DNA from: Plectrocnemia conspersa
Lineage: Eukaryota; Arthropoda; Insecta; Trichoptera; Polycentropodidae
NCBI GenBank assembly: GCA_009617715.1
Contig: VTFK01000460.1
Span: 160,241-224,240 of the forward strand
Length of the DNA stretch: 64,000 nucleotides
Reading direction: 5' to 3'
A program made the position numbers and the translations under genes. Positions 1 to 13,400 of the stretch are shown here, one piece after another (the first letter of the stretch is position 1; the number at the start of each line of letters is the position of its first letter). The notes under the pieces were generated by a model, which saw only the letters and a list, made by a program, of their open reading frames with translations, made no database searches and was not told where the DNA came from.

Positions 1-59
1 ACTCGAAGCTAATGGTAATTTTGACATAACAATTTTGATAATGTAGTTTAATATAATTT

Positions 60-105
60 TTGATTTAATGTCAGAGGCCTCGAGTTCGAGTCACGGCAGC
101 AGACT
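60..105 (+). repeat. tRNA-like B-box segment (possible SINE end)
   Basis: Bases near 76-94 read CTCGAGTTCGAGTCACGG, close to a tRNA T-arm with a B-box (GTTCGAGTC). No cloverleaf can be completed and the A-box side is unclear or outside the window, so this is more likely a tRNA-derived SINE or tRNA pseudogene than a tRNA gene. Confidence 0.3.
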
Positions 106-259
106 TGAATATTTATTTTGTAAAAATGCGCTATTATTAATATTAATTATAAACTAAAATACTAATAAAAAAAAATTGATGTTGCATTGCATATTTTTAT
201 TCTTTTATAATCTGTCTTATTATGATAATCAGCAGGCTTAATGACATACGAATTTGGCT

Positions 260-1240
260 TGTAGGGGAGAGGTTATTTGACTTTTTCTAATAACCAGCTG
301 TCATCTCAAGCAGCAATTAGTTGGCAAATCTTGTTGCCAAGTCTATTTGCTTGACTTAGCCTTCTTGTAAATTTTGCTTGTTTACCAAGACTTTTTTGTT
401 ACGACTCTCTATTTTTACGGAGCTGATACCCAGGTCTTGACGTATGACCTCATTAGCCACATACTGCGGGGCTCTAGTTAACATTTTAAAATACTAGGCT
501 TGGAATTTCTCTAACATATCTATGTTAGAGGTGCTGGCGGCCCCCCACATTTGTATTCTGTATGTCCAGATAGGTGTTTTGTATTTAAAAAAAAGCTTCG
601 ACCTGTGGCCTATAAGTCAGTACATGTCTCTTAGCTTTATGCCTAGTTGCTTTATTTCGTTGAAAATATGTTTCTGCCAGCTCACTCTTCTGTCTAAGTG
701 TATCTCGAGGTATTTTTTCTGCTCGTGGTTAGTTATTATTAAGAGATACTGGCAGCCGATTCCCTTTCGACATTAAGAACATTTCTTCTTTATCTTCAAT
801 TTCTTCAGCCACGTCTGAATTCTGTTAAGGTTTTCTTGTAGCATTCTTGAAGCAGTGTGTATTGTCATGTGATGCCAATACTGTAGTATCATCACAAAAT
901 GTAGCCATTATGGTATGTTCTGATTTTGGGAAATCTGCAGTTAAATAGACGTATGACTGATCTAAGCATGCTTTCTTAGAGGACACTAGAATTTATAGAG
1001 AAAAGAGTTGTTCGTTTACGCCTAACTAAAAAATGCCGATTTTGTAATTAATGACTTTAATATTACGAAGAAGTGATTAAGGTTCATTTTTATTTTATGT
1101 AATAATCTTTCATGCCGTACTTAATCGAATGCTTGAGCAATGTCCAAAAATGTTTCAGAACATATTGTTGCATCATACACTTATATTTTTAAATTACAAT
1201 TTAACTCATCCGTAAATCTGTAATAGTTACCAAACTCTAA
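260..1240 (-). mobile_element. Jockey-like LINE reverse transcriptase fragment, decayed
   Basis: On the minus strand, pieces in shifting frames follow the order of a Jockey-clade reverse transcriptase. A block near 1110-1140 reads FLDIAQAFD, the first catalytic aspartate motif. FCDDTTVLASHD near 890 corresponds to the YADDT box. TPIWTYRIQMWGAAS near 545-600 and APQYVANEVIRQDLGI near 425-475 are the thumb and C-terminal motifs. Stops and frameshifts break every part, so it is dead. It lies before the first visible syntrophin exon, antisense to that gene, probably in an intron. The clade call is from motif memory; the alternative is CR1. Confidence 0.75.
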
Positions 1241-1370
1241 GTGGGTTGTTATTCACGTAAATGTCAGGTCTCAATCCACCCGCATTTGGATCACGCTTTG
1301 TTATTAGTTCCCTTCAGGCCCGTGGGGACCACTTTTAAATGCCTTATAATTGTCATCGTTCTTAGACACA

Positions 1371-1388
1371 TATATATATATATATATA
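1371..1388. repeat. TA dinucleotide microsatellite
   Basis: Perfect alternating TA run of about nine units in AT-rich non-coding sequence. Confidence 0.85.
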
Positions 1389-2053
1389 TTTCACGTTTAT
1401 ACGCTTTAGGTGGATTTGAAACTTTTAATCTAAATACACAGACAATGCATAAAGTTAGATCCTCCATTTTAATTGTATTGTTGTTTATTTTTTTGCGGTT
1501 TGGTATTTTCCCTAAAAGCTACTATTCTATTTATGTTTTGGAACATTTTACGATAAAAAATGTACTTTTTCAGTAGCTATTATATTTGATGTCAGATATA
1601 AGGGAATTACTACATAAGAATGATCGGTGGAGATACGATTTTTTAAAGGGGAAAGAAAGTGCTTTTAGGGGTGTGTGGCATATTCTCTTTATTTATGTAT
1701 ACATATACAAAACAAACCTATTTTGCATATTATGCTACAGTTGCGACACAAGAATAAACAATCAGCTCGTTTAGTGGATTAAATACCAGCAGCTTAAAAA
1801 AAGTCGACATTTGACTAAAGCCCACTACATTAATCTCTCACGGAGACTAAAGTAGCGCCACTTTGAGTCACTTGTTAATTAATTACCAGCTTGATAAAAA
1901 GCTCGTGAGCTTTTGTATTTCATGCGACTTAGATGAAAATGATTTAAGAGTTTATGTGTTAAATTATGTGTATATAATGCCTGCGTCGTTTCAGACTCAG
2001 GACGATAAAGTTTCCTTTAGCTTGTCGTTAATTTTGATTCGATTTCGTTTCAG

Positions 2054-2139
2054 GCGAGTTTGTCAGCGAGTTCGGAGAGTTCAGAAGAGGCAGATCGGTG
2101 GCAGCCGGTGTTCGCGGCAATCACAGACACGGAACTCAG
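2054..2139 (+). CDS. Syn1: Syntrophin exon: start of second PH domain
   Basis: First visible coding exon of an alpha/beta-type syntrophin, an adaptor of the dystrophin-glycoprotein complex at the inner face of the plasma membrane. It follows a good acceptor (TTTCGTTTCAG) and reads 28 codons plus two bases in phase 0. An acidic serine-rich linker leads into RWQPVFAAITDTEL, the first strand of the second PH domain. The donor is GTGATT at 2140. The trailing AG joins the first G of 31968 to make Arg, giving ELRLYEVAPW, which is contiguous in this family. The upstream exons for PH1 and PDZ are not seen in 1-2053. In flies this protein is Syn1; the choice over the gamma-type Syn2 is inferred from similarity to alpha/beta syntrophins. 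Confidence 0.9.
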
Positions 2140-4913
2140 GTGATTATCGTTTAACCAACTTTGATTTAGATTTTTATTTGATAAATTCATATAATATGGT
2201 CGAGTTTTATTTTTATTTTTTAATTTTAATAATACTTATTCGATCAAAGACATTCGTTTCGCAACCTTTTTTTTGATTACGCGTGCTTAAGATCTCATGA
2301 CCACAACAAGATGTTTTGAAAGACATGTCATGTAAATAATGAAGCATGAGCATTGGTGTATCAGTCGGGACGTTATTTTAATAACTGTAACTGTACAGTA
2401 AGATGGGGTTCAGATGATTGTGTATTAGAATCTAACAATTAGATGACACTTTTTATGCTGATTAAATTGTTCAAAAGTCTTACAGAGCAATATCTTAAAT
2501 CGATACCGGTTTAATGATAAATTATTAAAATGTATAAAAACAATTATAACCTGCTCACCTTGTATGGATGGGTGATGTAAATAAATTAATATAGTAATCT
2601 TGCATTATTCTATACATAGTAAAATATTACATATCTTATTAATGTTCTCCTCGGAATGCTCTGAGATATTTTTCATTCCAAATAGATAGGTCAGAGTTTG
2701 GTTGTAAATCCGCGCAGTTGACATGTCACGTGCACATTAAAGGCTATTTTTTCATAAGTGCGTTTGTTATTTATGAATTTAAAAATTAAATTATGTGTTA
2801 TAAAAAACTTTCTAGTTTGATGAAATACAGTTTTATAAGATGAATTAACCTTTCTGCTATCAGATGTACCGTAAATTCTGACTGCATCAACTAAAGTTAT
2901 CATTCAAATTTAATGGGACTGATTTGTCGATATCTTCAAATATATATGATATGATATAAGCGAGCGTAACTCATTATATCAATTTGTATGTTACTAGAAG
3001 TTTATGTTGAAGTGGTCGAATAGTATAATTTAACCATTAGCTGTTTGTTTGTGCTTTATATGTTGTAACCACGTTCGGCACAGAGTTTTGAACCAAAAGA
3101 GAAGTTCCGACTCCCCTTTGGTTCGGCTCGTATTTCAATTACCGAGGTGGTATAATTTTAAAACGACCCTACATAAAAACCCTCCCGAGGAGCGTTCGTT
3201 GTTTTTCCTTGGTTCCTACATAAATATGTCAGGACAGCGAATGAAAATATCTCAACTCGGGGGCCGACAAATTGTGTCTCGCTTGTGATATTTCCATATA
3301 TGACGAATTGCGTCGTGCGCGCTACATTTTTATCGTGTTGTATTTGAAAAAACTTCTATCGATAGTAAAAATGAAAGTCTCATAATTTTTTGGTTCAGAC
3401 TCGCCCGTTTCTGAAAGTGAGTCGTTAAGTTGATATAGTGTCGTAAATGGATATTCCGTTGTGGGACATCGCGTTCGATAAATTGTAAAGCTGGTTTTAT
3501 GTCGTGCTGGGAGAGGTTTTAAGTGTTGTTACCTATGTATTCCTATTTATGGGGTTTGTAAATTAATTGAGGCGTGTATATGACACTCACGATACAATAT
3601 TTATACTCTGGATATATTGGTATTCTGAATAATTACCTGCTATTAAATACCTCCATCGAACAGTTTTAATGTTTAATAATCGACGGCGCAAATTAAAAAA
3701 ATAAACTGCTTGCTCGGGACTGACGACCGGTTGAGCATTGAGCATCCGTAAAAAAATGGCAAATGGTGACTCGTGTCACTAAGTAAATAACCTAAACTGT
3801 TGCTATTAGGATTTTTGCAGTCTCGGGTTTTTAAAATTTACGGGAATCAAGAAAACATTTTCAAAGTTCCGCGAATTCCTGGGACTTAGTTTTTAAGGTA
3901 ATTTTTTTGAAATACCCAAGAATCGTGACAGCGAAAAATTTGAAAATTCACGGGAATAAATTCTCCCGTTGTCTCGATACAGAATCCCTAGTTGCCATAG
4001 AAGAAAATTACGGTTTTTCTAGCTCATAAATAAGTTTTTGTTCAACATCATCAGCTTCCAATTTTCTTTACATCACTGACATCAGTATTTCTATCCTTGA
4101 TATAAATCATACAGCGATTTTTACTCGTTTATCTGGCTTTTTTAAAAAAAATATTTTGACTAAATTATCAGTAGCTCAAGTACGCGTTTGCCATTATTTT
4201 CGGCATTCACTGCGCATTGAGTCTTATATTTTGATAACCTTCGCCTAAATTTTACTACTGGACATTGTTCATAATATTTATCTATTGTTTATGAAGCTTT
4301 ACCAAACTATTGTTAAATTTTTGAAAGAGTTTCTCAGACATAGCTAATGGGCTTATTTCAAAAAACTATTATACCATATTTATGCATAAGTTTGTTCATG
4401 ACGTCATTGTCATAAACAAAAACAAGTTGCCGATGATTTTTAGCAATAGTTTCTTTTTTTGCATAAAATACACATATAATTTAATAAACGTCGTATTTAG
4501 GTTATTAACAATTGACACGCTAATTTTTAAACCCTGGAAGCACATCGTTTCGTATAAGAGTAATACATTTTTAATAAACTGTGTTAAAAAAGCATTTAAA
4601 TTAAATAGATTAGATAAAACAAATATCTGAATTAACAATTTTCACCCAAATGATAGTTGTGTTAACTTTATATACGAATGACTCGGGGGTTATTGTCAAT
4701 ATAGAGTTTTTCCGATTAATTTTCTTTCTTTCTCGATTGCTACCGAAAAAATATTGAATTATACACCACATTTTGTTATGTTTATTTATAATACAAAGAT
4801 CTGGTTCTAATATATTGTTTTCAGCTTTTTTCTTTTTTCTTTCGTAACCAACCGAGATAATTCTATACACCTTCAACATCGATCGTTCTTTATCGGTACA
4901 ATTTATGAAAAAT

Positions 4914-5034
4914 CACTCTCGTTTCTATTCTCCTCCCCTCTCTTTATTTTTCTCTCTGCCGCCTCTCGTTCTCCTTTTGAATATGACTTTTTCTTTTGTA
5001 TTTTTCTTTCTCTCCCGGCTTATTTTCCCTCCAT
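4914..5034 (+). repeat. Polypyrimidine-rich tract
   Basis: About 120 bases that are overwhelmingly C and T on the + strand, interrupted only by short purine-containing bits around 4978-4987. It is not a simple repeat and no exon with a proper frame follows it. Confidence 0.6.
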
Positions 5035-6399
5035 TATATATTCTCATGCGTGCTCATGGTTAGAAGGCATTATACCAAGTGTTGGCGTATAGCATAAAAG
5101 GAAAATCTGTACGTCTTATTTTACATTGCGAAAAAACGATTGTTAGTCACGTAATTCGCGACTCGCATCGAGTGCCGTTTCTACGTGTCTAAAATAATAT
5201 TTTCAATTGGTCGGACTTATTGCTCTTTTGAAGATTGTGTTATATGTATGTATATGGTACAATTTATATATTTTTCCTTCAGATTTAATCTGATATCATT
5301 AGTGCATATCGAATTATACTTTATTTGTGAATCACTTTTAGAACGCTAGTTTATTTAGATCTAGGTTTTGACGGATGTTTTTAAATTTAATTTAAAAGAT
5401 TATACATTTTTTTAAATTTTATCCGCGAAAAGTAAAATTAATTAATTAATATAAAATATATGTTCATTAACACTGCTCCTGTACATTTTTGTTATATAAT
5501 ATATATTATTTCATGGTATATTAAACTTAAAGCTATGAAGATTCGAACTGTGATTAAAATATTAATTACATTTCGAATGTCCATCGAAATTAACGTGTTT
5601 TCCTGACAGCACAGCCCAGCTACGTTAGTTACGTTGCGCCGTTAATTAATACGTAGGTAACGGCAACTTTGTCGCCGTCTTGTATTTCAGCAAAAGCTCT
5701 AACGGTAAATAAACGCATTGCGAAGTTGGTAGCAGCTTTGGTTCAGGAACACAGTATACGTGGAGGCGAGACACGGTTTAATGTTTTAAAGTCCTTCTTG
5801 GTCCGGCGTACTACCCCCTCTAACCAACCCAACCCTCTCTAGGATCGTAATTAAAAGTTCATCGTAAAAGTTTAATCAAAGAGCCCGCCCAGTTTCTGTG
5901 CGAATTTTGCACCGCTTCATTTATACATGCACGCGTACTATGAATACAGGATGTATTCGGCGACTATTAGTGAATTATTCACTTATATGTATATGAAAAA
6001 AACATCTTTAGTTTTATCATGTTTAACCATGACCTTTTTTAAACTTAAACTATTTACCCTGGATATCTAAACTATTTTTATATCATTAACTTTTTGATAA
6101 TGCAAATAATACAAATCAATTATATTATTTCATTATTATAGTGAAACGTCTTACATATTCATATGTATTTAAACAAGCAGTATCCTTTAAAAAAAAAATT
6201 AAAGACACCTAAAATATTTTTAATATTTAGTTTACAAATTGCTATTTTACTAATGGAGATTTGTTGAAAAGAAAACATCATTATGTATTTACTCATTGCT
6301 AAAGTCTGAGAGTTTTACAATTTTTTTTTAAATTTATATATTTTTTATGCAGTAGAATATCAAGAAATACAACCTGTATTAAAGCAAAATCACCCATAA

Positions 6400-6960
6400 A
6401 GCGGACTAGTCGCCTTGTTCAATGGGATGAGATTGCAGATTCGGCGGGCGGACAAAGCCGCGGGCGTTCGCAATTATAGCGTTTCGCAAGCTTAATATGT
6501 TTGAGCTAGGACGGAATTTATCGACGGGGAAAATTTTTGATTTACGCCGTCTTAATCTCCGTTCCGGTGATTAATTCTTCCGTTTCGGTTAATTTTCCCC
6601 TCTGAAGAGAGAAAAAAAAATGCGAATATATCCTCGGGTCGCGTACCGATTGTTCGCGCGCAGACAATGGGTCCAAGTTTGGCCTATTTTTCCTCCACTT
6701 CCTCAAAATTGTCATCCGGGGTGTTTCCTTGCATCGCCTCCGACGTTCATATGCTTGATATTTTACGAAAGCTAGAGCAGAAGAAGAATGCGAACAAAGG
6801 CGCGTTAGATAGAGCGCAATCTCCCACAGCAGCCGACTACGTAGTAGTAGCTCTCTCGCTTTTCTTTCGTGCGAGCAGTTAGTAATTTACAAAAGTGGCC
6901 GACGCTCGACGAGGGGTGGTCGGTCTATTCAATATAAAGTGGACGTGCAAATCGTGTACG
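6400..6960. promoter_or_regulatory. GC/CpG-rich island in intron 1 (possible regulatory DNA)
   Basis: The segment is clearly richer in CG dinucleotides than its AT-rich surroundings and mixes this with ATTA/TTAAT homeodomain-type motifs (for example near 6570-6600). The open frames in it (6667-6882, 6895-7080) have no recognisable protein content. A regulatory role is inferred from composition and intronic position only. Confidence 0.25.
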
Positions 6961-7324
6961 CTAAACGATAAGCCTCGAGAACGCCTTCTATTTGTTAGTT
7001 CTACTATAAGATGCTTTATGTATTGCATTTATATTACCAGCCTAATTGATATATGCTCTAATGGAAATTTTTTTGTATAAACAATATCTGTTATTTCGCA
7101 TAACTAATTAGCTAATGCTGATCCGAAAACCCAGGATAGGTCTTCGTCTACTTCATGAATCACTCTAGCTCTATGCTCTGGCTGTATTAAAATCTCTTGT
7201 CGTCAGGACTATTGTCCACTAGTTCACTTGGTGACTTAGCGGCAATTTAAAATTTACCAAAATTCTGAATTAAAAAATGCAAATTCAGCAACTCGATACA
7301 CGAAAACGTTAATCAAAATATCAT

Positions 7325-7625
7325 CTAAGTTAAGTATTCTTCGATATGGTTTGAAGCATACTTATGAAATATGATTTTGAATACTTTGGCTAGTGTTGAT
7401 AAAATCGACATTGGTTTTTTAATTCTCTATCCCTTTTAATGTATGGGAATCACTTTCGTTATTTTACATACTTCGGGATTTATATAAAGTATTTATTTTC
7501 AACAACAGGTTTATAACAACAGCGGATGTGTGATAAGGTCCGAATTTTTTTTAAACATACCAGCTGGAATGAGATTAGGGCTTGCCGATTTTTTGCTTTC
7601 TATTTTCTAAAACTATACTGAAGGT
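7325..7625 (-). mobile_element. LINE reverse transcriptase N-terminal fragment, decayed
   Basis: Reading the minus strand, frames give PAGMFKK (near 7540-7570) and then SILSTLAKVFKIIFHKY (near 7345-7400). These match the region of Jockey/CR1 reverse transcriptases with a 'P..LSILSTLSKVFE' block. Stops separate the pieces and no YADD box follows. It is antisense to the syntrophin gene. Confidence 0.5.
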
Positions 7626-7665
7626 CAGAAATTGTGTGAAACTATCGATCGATAGACATCCCGGT

Positions 7666-7668
<3 letters not shown>

Positions 7669-7698
<30 letters not shown>
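7669..7698. repeat. TA dinucleotide microsatellite, about 15 units
   Basis: Perfect TA alternation of 30 bases, likely length-variable between individuals. Confidence 0.9.
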
Positions 7699-7704
<6 letters not shown>

Positions 7705-10069
7705 TTATATTTTATTCGTAATCTGTATTTGATTTCGTCAGAGTTACGCCGAATTCACCTTGATAATCGCATTCGTTCAGATTTACTCTATCAAATATGT
7801 GTTTCGATGAGTGCGTCGAACGAGCATGACCGCCTTTGTCGTAATAAACTCATGATTGAATTATCCCAATCTGGCATTATAGTTTGATCAATCTGAGAAG
7901 TTTGAGGGATGAATAAATCACACAAAGAGCATACATATGCATAGTTCCTGTGCCAAACTTGAATATGAACCATACGGCGTATTTTTCCTTGTCTTACATA
8001 ATCGGTTTTCAGTCAGGAGTATTCTACGTTTTGCTGAAATCTGAGGTGATCGTTTTGTAGTATCTCTGTATGCCGCGTTTTGCCAAGTTCAGAGGATTGT
8101 CACATACAGGTGTCTTGACCCTATTTATGTCACGAGACAGGCGAGGCGGGGTCGTTTATGCCTCGTTCGCACCTTCGGCAATTTAATATATATATAAACC
8201 CAGATAGTACGTGTGTATGCTTAAGTATGATTACAAGTAAATTAAAATATATTTTATTGATCTATAAAAACGTAGCTGTGGAGTAATTTATTAGTCATTT
8301 CGTGAAGATAGCGTCGTTCTTAATTAATCTACTAGATTTTATTACCATATCAAATGAGTAGCAATGCAAGTATATATTTGATCATATATTTTATTTACGT
8401 CCACTTATAACCGACGAGTGTCTGGAAGAGACGCCATTTACGAAGCAAATCAAAGCAAAGGCGACAGACAAATACACAGCATGCGAACGAGGGCGCTTCG
8501 GTGATAAAAAAACGATAATGTGCATTTGACAAGAACGTGACTGTGAAAAAGAGGAAGAAAGCCAATATACATAACGCGTGTATACTACATACTCGTTTTG
8601 AGGGATGCGCAGCAGCAACGGAACCCTGGTTGGGGAGGAAAGGGTAGATAGCGCCTTTTTGTCAACATTTTTATGGCCGACGGGGTCGGGGTTCTCTTTG
8701 TGCAAAAAATCTGCGATCTTGGGGGCATCCAAACGCGAAACAGATGAAGGAATGGTGGAGTGAAAAAATATTTAAGAATATTTGTATTTAATGGAAACAT
8801 TTCTCACTGTAACATTCATATGATAACAATAGTGTAAGTCATAGTTATCGAGAAGGTCTTTAGTTTGAATTCCGCATAAATTCAAAACTATCGTGCCTAG
8901 AAGTTGGCATTTAGTGATTATTATAATTACAATTGAAAACTTTTTTATCAGCTTATTGTACTGTATGTTTTACAATGTATAACTGTATGTAATTCTCAAA
9001 ATATCAGATAAAGCGCGACATAAATACTGCAAGCTTTTTAAAATGATTGCTGTTCCAACCCAAATAAAAATATTATTATAATGACAGTTCAATTCACTTT
9101 ATATAAAAGTTTAAGTCATATATTTTTTTACAGACAGTTTAATTCTGACATGGAAGTTAAAATTCGTTATCTTTCGATCGTGAGCTGGAATTAATTTACA
9201 CATAACATAATTTGTAAGAAGCGCCTAGTTCTTTCTACCACGAACTAAGTATATTGATATTTATCGCTGTGAAGTGCAAAGCGAAACCACTACACATAAA
9301 TCATTTCCTACGGATTTTGCCTCCCTTAAAAAAACGACATCAATTAACCCTCGATTATGAAAAGCTACGCTCGGTGGACAACCCCATTTCTTTTCTCCAT
9401 ACCCTCGAGCGGCCCCATCTCGGCAAACTAATATCAATTTGGAGAGCTTTCGCTCTGCGACATAACTTAAATTTGTGTCGGACGGTAATTTTTTGCGTAT
9501 TCAATTTGCCGAGGGTTCCTGCGGGGAGGTCCAGACATCCGTGAGTTGACGGAGCCCATAAAATTGTCCCGAAACGTCTTTCCATTTACTGTTGTTACGT
9601 GAGGAGAAGGCAACGTCTGAACGAAAGGGGGGTCGGGACGGACCTTCGCTCTTTGTCCGTCTTTATACATATGTATCTACTATATAGGAAACTTGATACG
9701 TTGTATGTATCCACAGATAGGTTAGGGGTAGGAGATCTTGCTATTCGTGGTGGCTTCGGTTTCGTACTATTTAACGAAACGACTGACGTTACTGGAAAGC
9801 TCTGAAAGGCACGGATTTTCAATTTCGAAACTTTGATGCAAAATAAGTGGAAATTCAACTATGCATTGAATTTTTGAAATATTTACTATATACACAAAAT
9901 ATAAGTTATACTAACATGAATTGGCACAATTTTTAGACTATATAATGTATTTATTTATATTTTTATTACACATCTCATGATGATCATTATACAAACAAGT
10001 TTAATTTTGTTAAATTATATCATTAAAAAAACCAAACAATTATGGTGAACACATAAAATAGATGAGCAC

Positions 10070-10400
10070 CATCCGACATTAATTTTTCCAACTCTTTATA
10101 GCTATCGCTGTAAATATCCCTGTATATGGCAAGCTCGTTGAGAAGCTGGATGGCTCGTGTAAGAGTAAGAATAAGGGATGCGATCACAACTCTGTGTGGC
10201 ACTCACAGCTGAAAGTCGCCGAGCATTGACGGATTGTCCACACCTATACTCAAAAATGCAATGAATTGTATCCCAACGCTCATAGCAAAAAATACGGATA
10301 CGACCCGTACTCCCTCTTGTGAATATATCTGAGAAATTTTATTTGAATTCTCTCCAATAACAAGGAGTACTTCGCTTCTCTAATATTCCAGACAATATGT
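10070..10400 (-). mobile_element. LINE reverse transcriptase C-terminal fragment, decayed
   Basis: The minus strand reads KFLRYIHKREYGSYPY, then ALGYNSLHF, then a block ending near LLHEPSSFSTSLP. This pattern is typical of the region after the thumb in a common insect LINE reverse transcriptase (FLRY..K.EYGYYP....GYNSL). Frames change several times, so it is a pseudogene piece. Confidence 0.6.
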
Positions 10401-12344
10401 GATTATCAAATTTTAGCGCGAAATCAAATGGTTACTTTTCAATGCTCAAGGGTAGTCGATTATTGTAAATATTTTTTTCAGTGAATTACCGCACACCTAA
10501 TGTTTCTCAAATTTAGATCATATGCATATAACAGGAAATTATAAAACGGAATAATTTACATACATATATGTACATAATTAATAAATATTAAAAAGTAAGG
10601 GTCCAAATTGTTCGCCCTGCGGTTATATAGTAATGCTCGTATAAAGATATAATCGTAGCAATGTATCACTGTTATTTCCCTAGCGAAAATTCAGATGATT
10701 TATTGACCTCAAAAAAATAATATTTGCTTATAAACTATGTTGTTTACATTAAATAAAATATCGAGGCCTTGAAGATATTTATTATGCTATATTTCTAGAA
10801 TTCAAAGATTTTTAAATTTTCGCTATAAAATCAATTATCCCCGATTATCTATCTAGACACTAGAACGGCGCCCCCGGGAGGTCCAAACAAAGTAAAATAA
10901 TAATACATAATACACGGGAGCAAAATACGGTTCGTCCCTGCGATAATCAGTCGTGCAAACAAGCTCGCCAAAGAATAGACATCGAAACGGTAGAGGGGTT
11001 ATTGAGTTTTCCGGCTATTAATCACGCAAAAGCTTAAAGAAAATATCGCATGTTTGTGAACATGTACACGTGGGCGAAACACAGCAACATGTGGGCAAAA
11101 TTGGAGAAAGATGGGGCTCAAAGTCATATTCGCAACAATAATACATCTGTCAAATGATTCGATAGATGTTTTGTTATATTGACCCCTAGTTCTACAAATC
11201 AAACGAACCGTTATATTGCCCCTTAGTCGACAAATCAAACGACCCGTTAAAGAGATGTAATAAATAAATCATGCTAAATTAAAGAGTTAAATATAGAAAT
11301 ATAATTGATTAATTTTGACGCTTCAGCAAATTTTAGTCTTAGATGCACCTATCTCGTTGAAGACTTGTTATTTTTAAGGCTTTGTGAAGGAAGTGATTTT
11401 TTTTAAGAAGTAGTACATGCATCGTGTGATTGTTACATGCAAAAAGCCGTCGCACAAAATCAGATAATTCAATATTGCCATAGTAGAGAAAAGCACTTGC
11501 CATGCTAATGTTTTATTCACAGAATATAAGTATGACGGTTCCGCTACTTCTGTTGCATATTAAGTTATGGCAAATTGCTAAGAATTTTTAGCATCCGCCT
11601 CCGTTAGCTTTGAAAATAAAAGCCCCGTCATTTTCATCGCAAAAGATATTCATTATTTTTTTGGATTACTATCGCATTCCATTACCGAATTTCGTGTTTT
11701 TATTCTTTGGAGATTCGGAGACCGAGACACGGTCTCTTCCCTTGGCTCACGTATAGACTGAAAAACCTCTAGTGTCGATCAGCCGATATATACAGATTAA
11801 TCTACATGAGCCATTGAACAGAATCTACTTTAGAAATACGAGATGTTATTCTTCGACTTGAGAGAGTATTGATACTCTGACGCTTATAGACGAGTCCCGC
11901 CACCGGAATTAACGTAGCTCACCGTCCAGTCAAAACCGCCATAGCCAACACCCGTTGTCGATATAAACAGCTTAAGATCGGCATCGAAAGAGACCTTTAC
12001 TTGATCGTAACTTCATCAATTAATATTATGTAAAACTATCCACACACTTAAATACAGAAACTCAGGTACGAACAAGTTTTAAAACGGATGGTATTAAAAA
12101 TAAGTTGGCATTAGTAGTATTGTGATTTAATATGAAAAAAATACTTATGTGGTTTGAGAAACCCTGACATATGGTGATGTACATCCTGATACGACGCCAA
12201 AATAACAGTAAAATATATTCGGCAATACATATTCTGAATTGATCGGCGCACTCGGCGCCCCGGTCTCGCCACATTCGTTCCGGCGGAATGCAATCGGTCA
12301 TGCCGGGCAGGAACGCACCGTTCCGTTCCGTTACCTCCGATGCC

Positions 12345-12480
12345 AGGATGGGTCGAGCGCGTTCGAATCCCGTCGGGATATAAGTTTCGTCGTGGATGTA
12401 TTTTTTTGTTCAACGCTCAGTTTACCCTATCGATTCGATAACCGTCTGGGGGCGCGGGTTCAATCCCGGGCGTTTGCTGA
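12345..12480 (+). repeat. tRNA-like B-box segments (possible SINE)
   Basis: A consensus B-box, GTTCGAATCC, lies at about 12362-12371 within a GC-rich stretch. A second, imperfect one (GGTTCAATCCC with a 6-base loop) lies about 95 bases later. Neither sits in a complete cloverleaf. A tRNA-derived repeat is the simplest reading. Confidence 0.25.
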
Positions 12481-13020
12481 CGACGTGTCTACTTATTCTT
12501 ATCCCGCAAAACGTATAGTCTAATCTAGCCGGTTCTATTTTATTGCCCGTAAGCCGGATTGTTCGTTTCGGGCGGAACGTCTTTGGGGCGTAAGTGCTTT
12601 AGCAATCAGCGGAGATTGAACAATCTTCATATGTTATATGTTGTTATCCTCGATCGATGCGAAAACTTTCCGCTGTGCATGCGAATACAATATGGTATTT
12701 GTAGAAGGCGACAGGAACAGGTTGCTATAACTATAGTCAAATGAAAACCTTGAAAACTCGAGCTTTAATATGTCTAGTAGGAACACTATTACTAGTATGA
12801 TATACGCAGATTTTCATAGCAATAGGACTAGATGTATCCATGCAATTTCTGTGCGCTGGAAACTTAAGCCATGATGTTATTATTCTTCTTGGTCACCTTC
12901 CTTGTATCTTCCGTAGGATGATTAGATGTAAGAGTTAATATTTTTCGGGTTGGTGCCTCAAGTAATTTTTCTTTTAAAAAGAGTTTTTTCTTTTGTACTC
13001 TAAATGTATTCTCTATTGGA

Positions 13021-13135
13021 TATAAACATTATATAATGGTATATATATAATGTTTATATAGTGTAGTGTTTTTTCTCAAGAAATATTGAAGAAATATTTC
13101 TCGAGAAAAATGAAAAATGATGATTTTTCATTTTT
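13021..13135. repeat. Cluster of three adjacent hairpins
   Basis: Three inverted repeats lie head to tail: a perfect 15-bp arm pair (13021-13035 with 13044-13058); an 18-bp arm pair with one G-T mismatch around a 5-base loop (13070-13087 with 13093-13110); and a 7-bp pair (TGAAAAA/TTTTTCA) at 13111-13130. The middle hairpin carries TTTCTCGAGAAA-like motifs that recur at 13150 and 13815, suggesting a degraded DNA transposon end. Confidence 0.8.
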
Positions 13136-13330
13136 TGTAAAATTTTAAGGTTTCTCAAGAATTCTCTAAAATGTTTTATTTTCCAAAAATTAAATTTATA
13201 CAAATATTTTTGAATGGTTTAAAACCGTTGCAAATTTTAGGATAAGTTTCTGCTTTAATCCGCTGAAATCACAGTTGCATTCAGAGCAGGTAGTGAAATA
13301 AGGGACAATGTTTTTATGTTAATGCTAAAT

Positions 13331-13400
13331 CAGTGCTACTTAAATGCTGGTCCGTGGACCAGAACTGGTCCGTGAGCTGATCCGCGGTCAACGATGCAAT
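13331..13400 (+). mobile_element. Possible hAT transposon left end
   Basis: Begins CAGTGCTACTTAAATGCTGG and continues with GGTCCGTGGACC and GGTCCGTGAG, a pattern seen at hAT termini (CAGTG.TTCTCAA..GTGGTCCG). I could not find the matching right end or an 8-bp duplication, so it may be truncated. Confidence 0.3.

Noticed and set aside
1863..2276. 137-codon plus ORF
   Set aside because: Only 2054-2139 is real coding sequence, and in a different frame from this ORF. The rest is intron.
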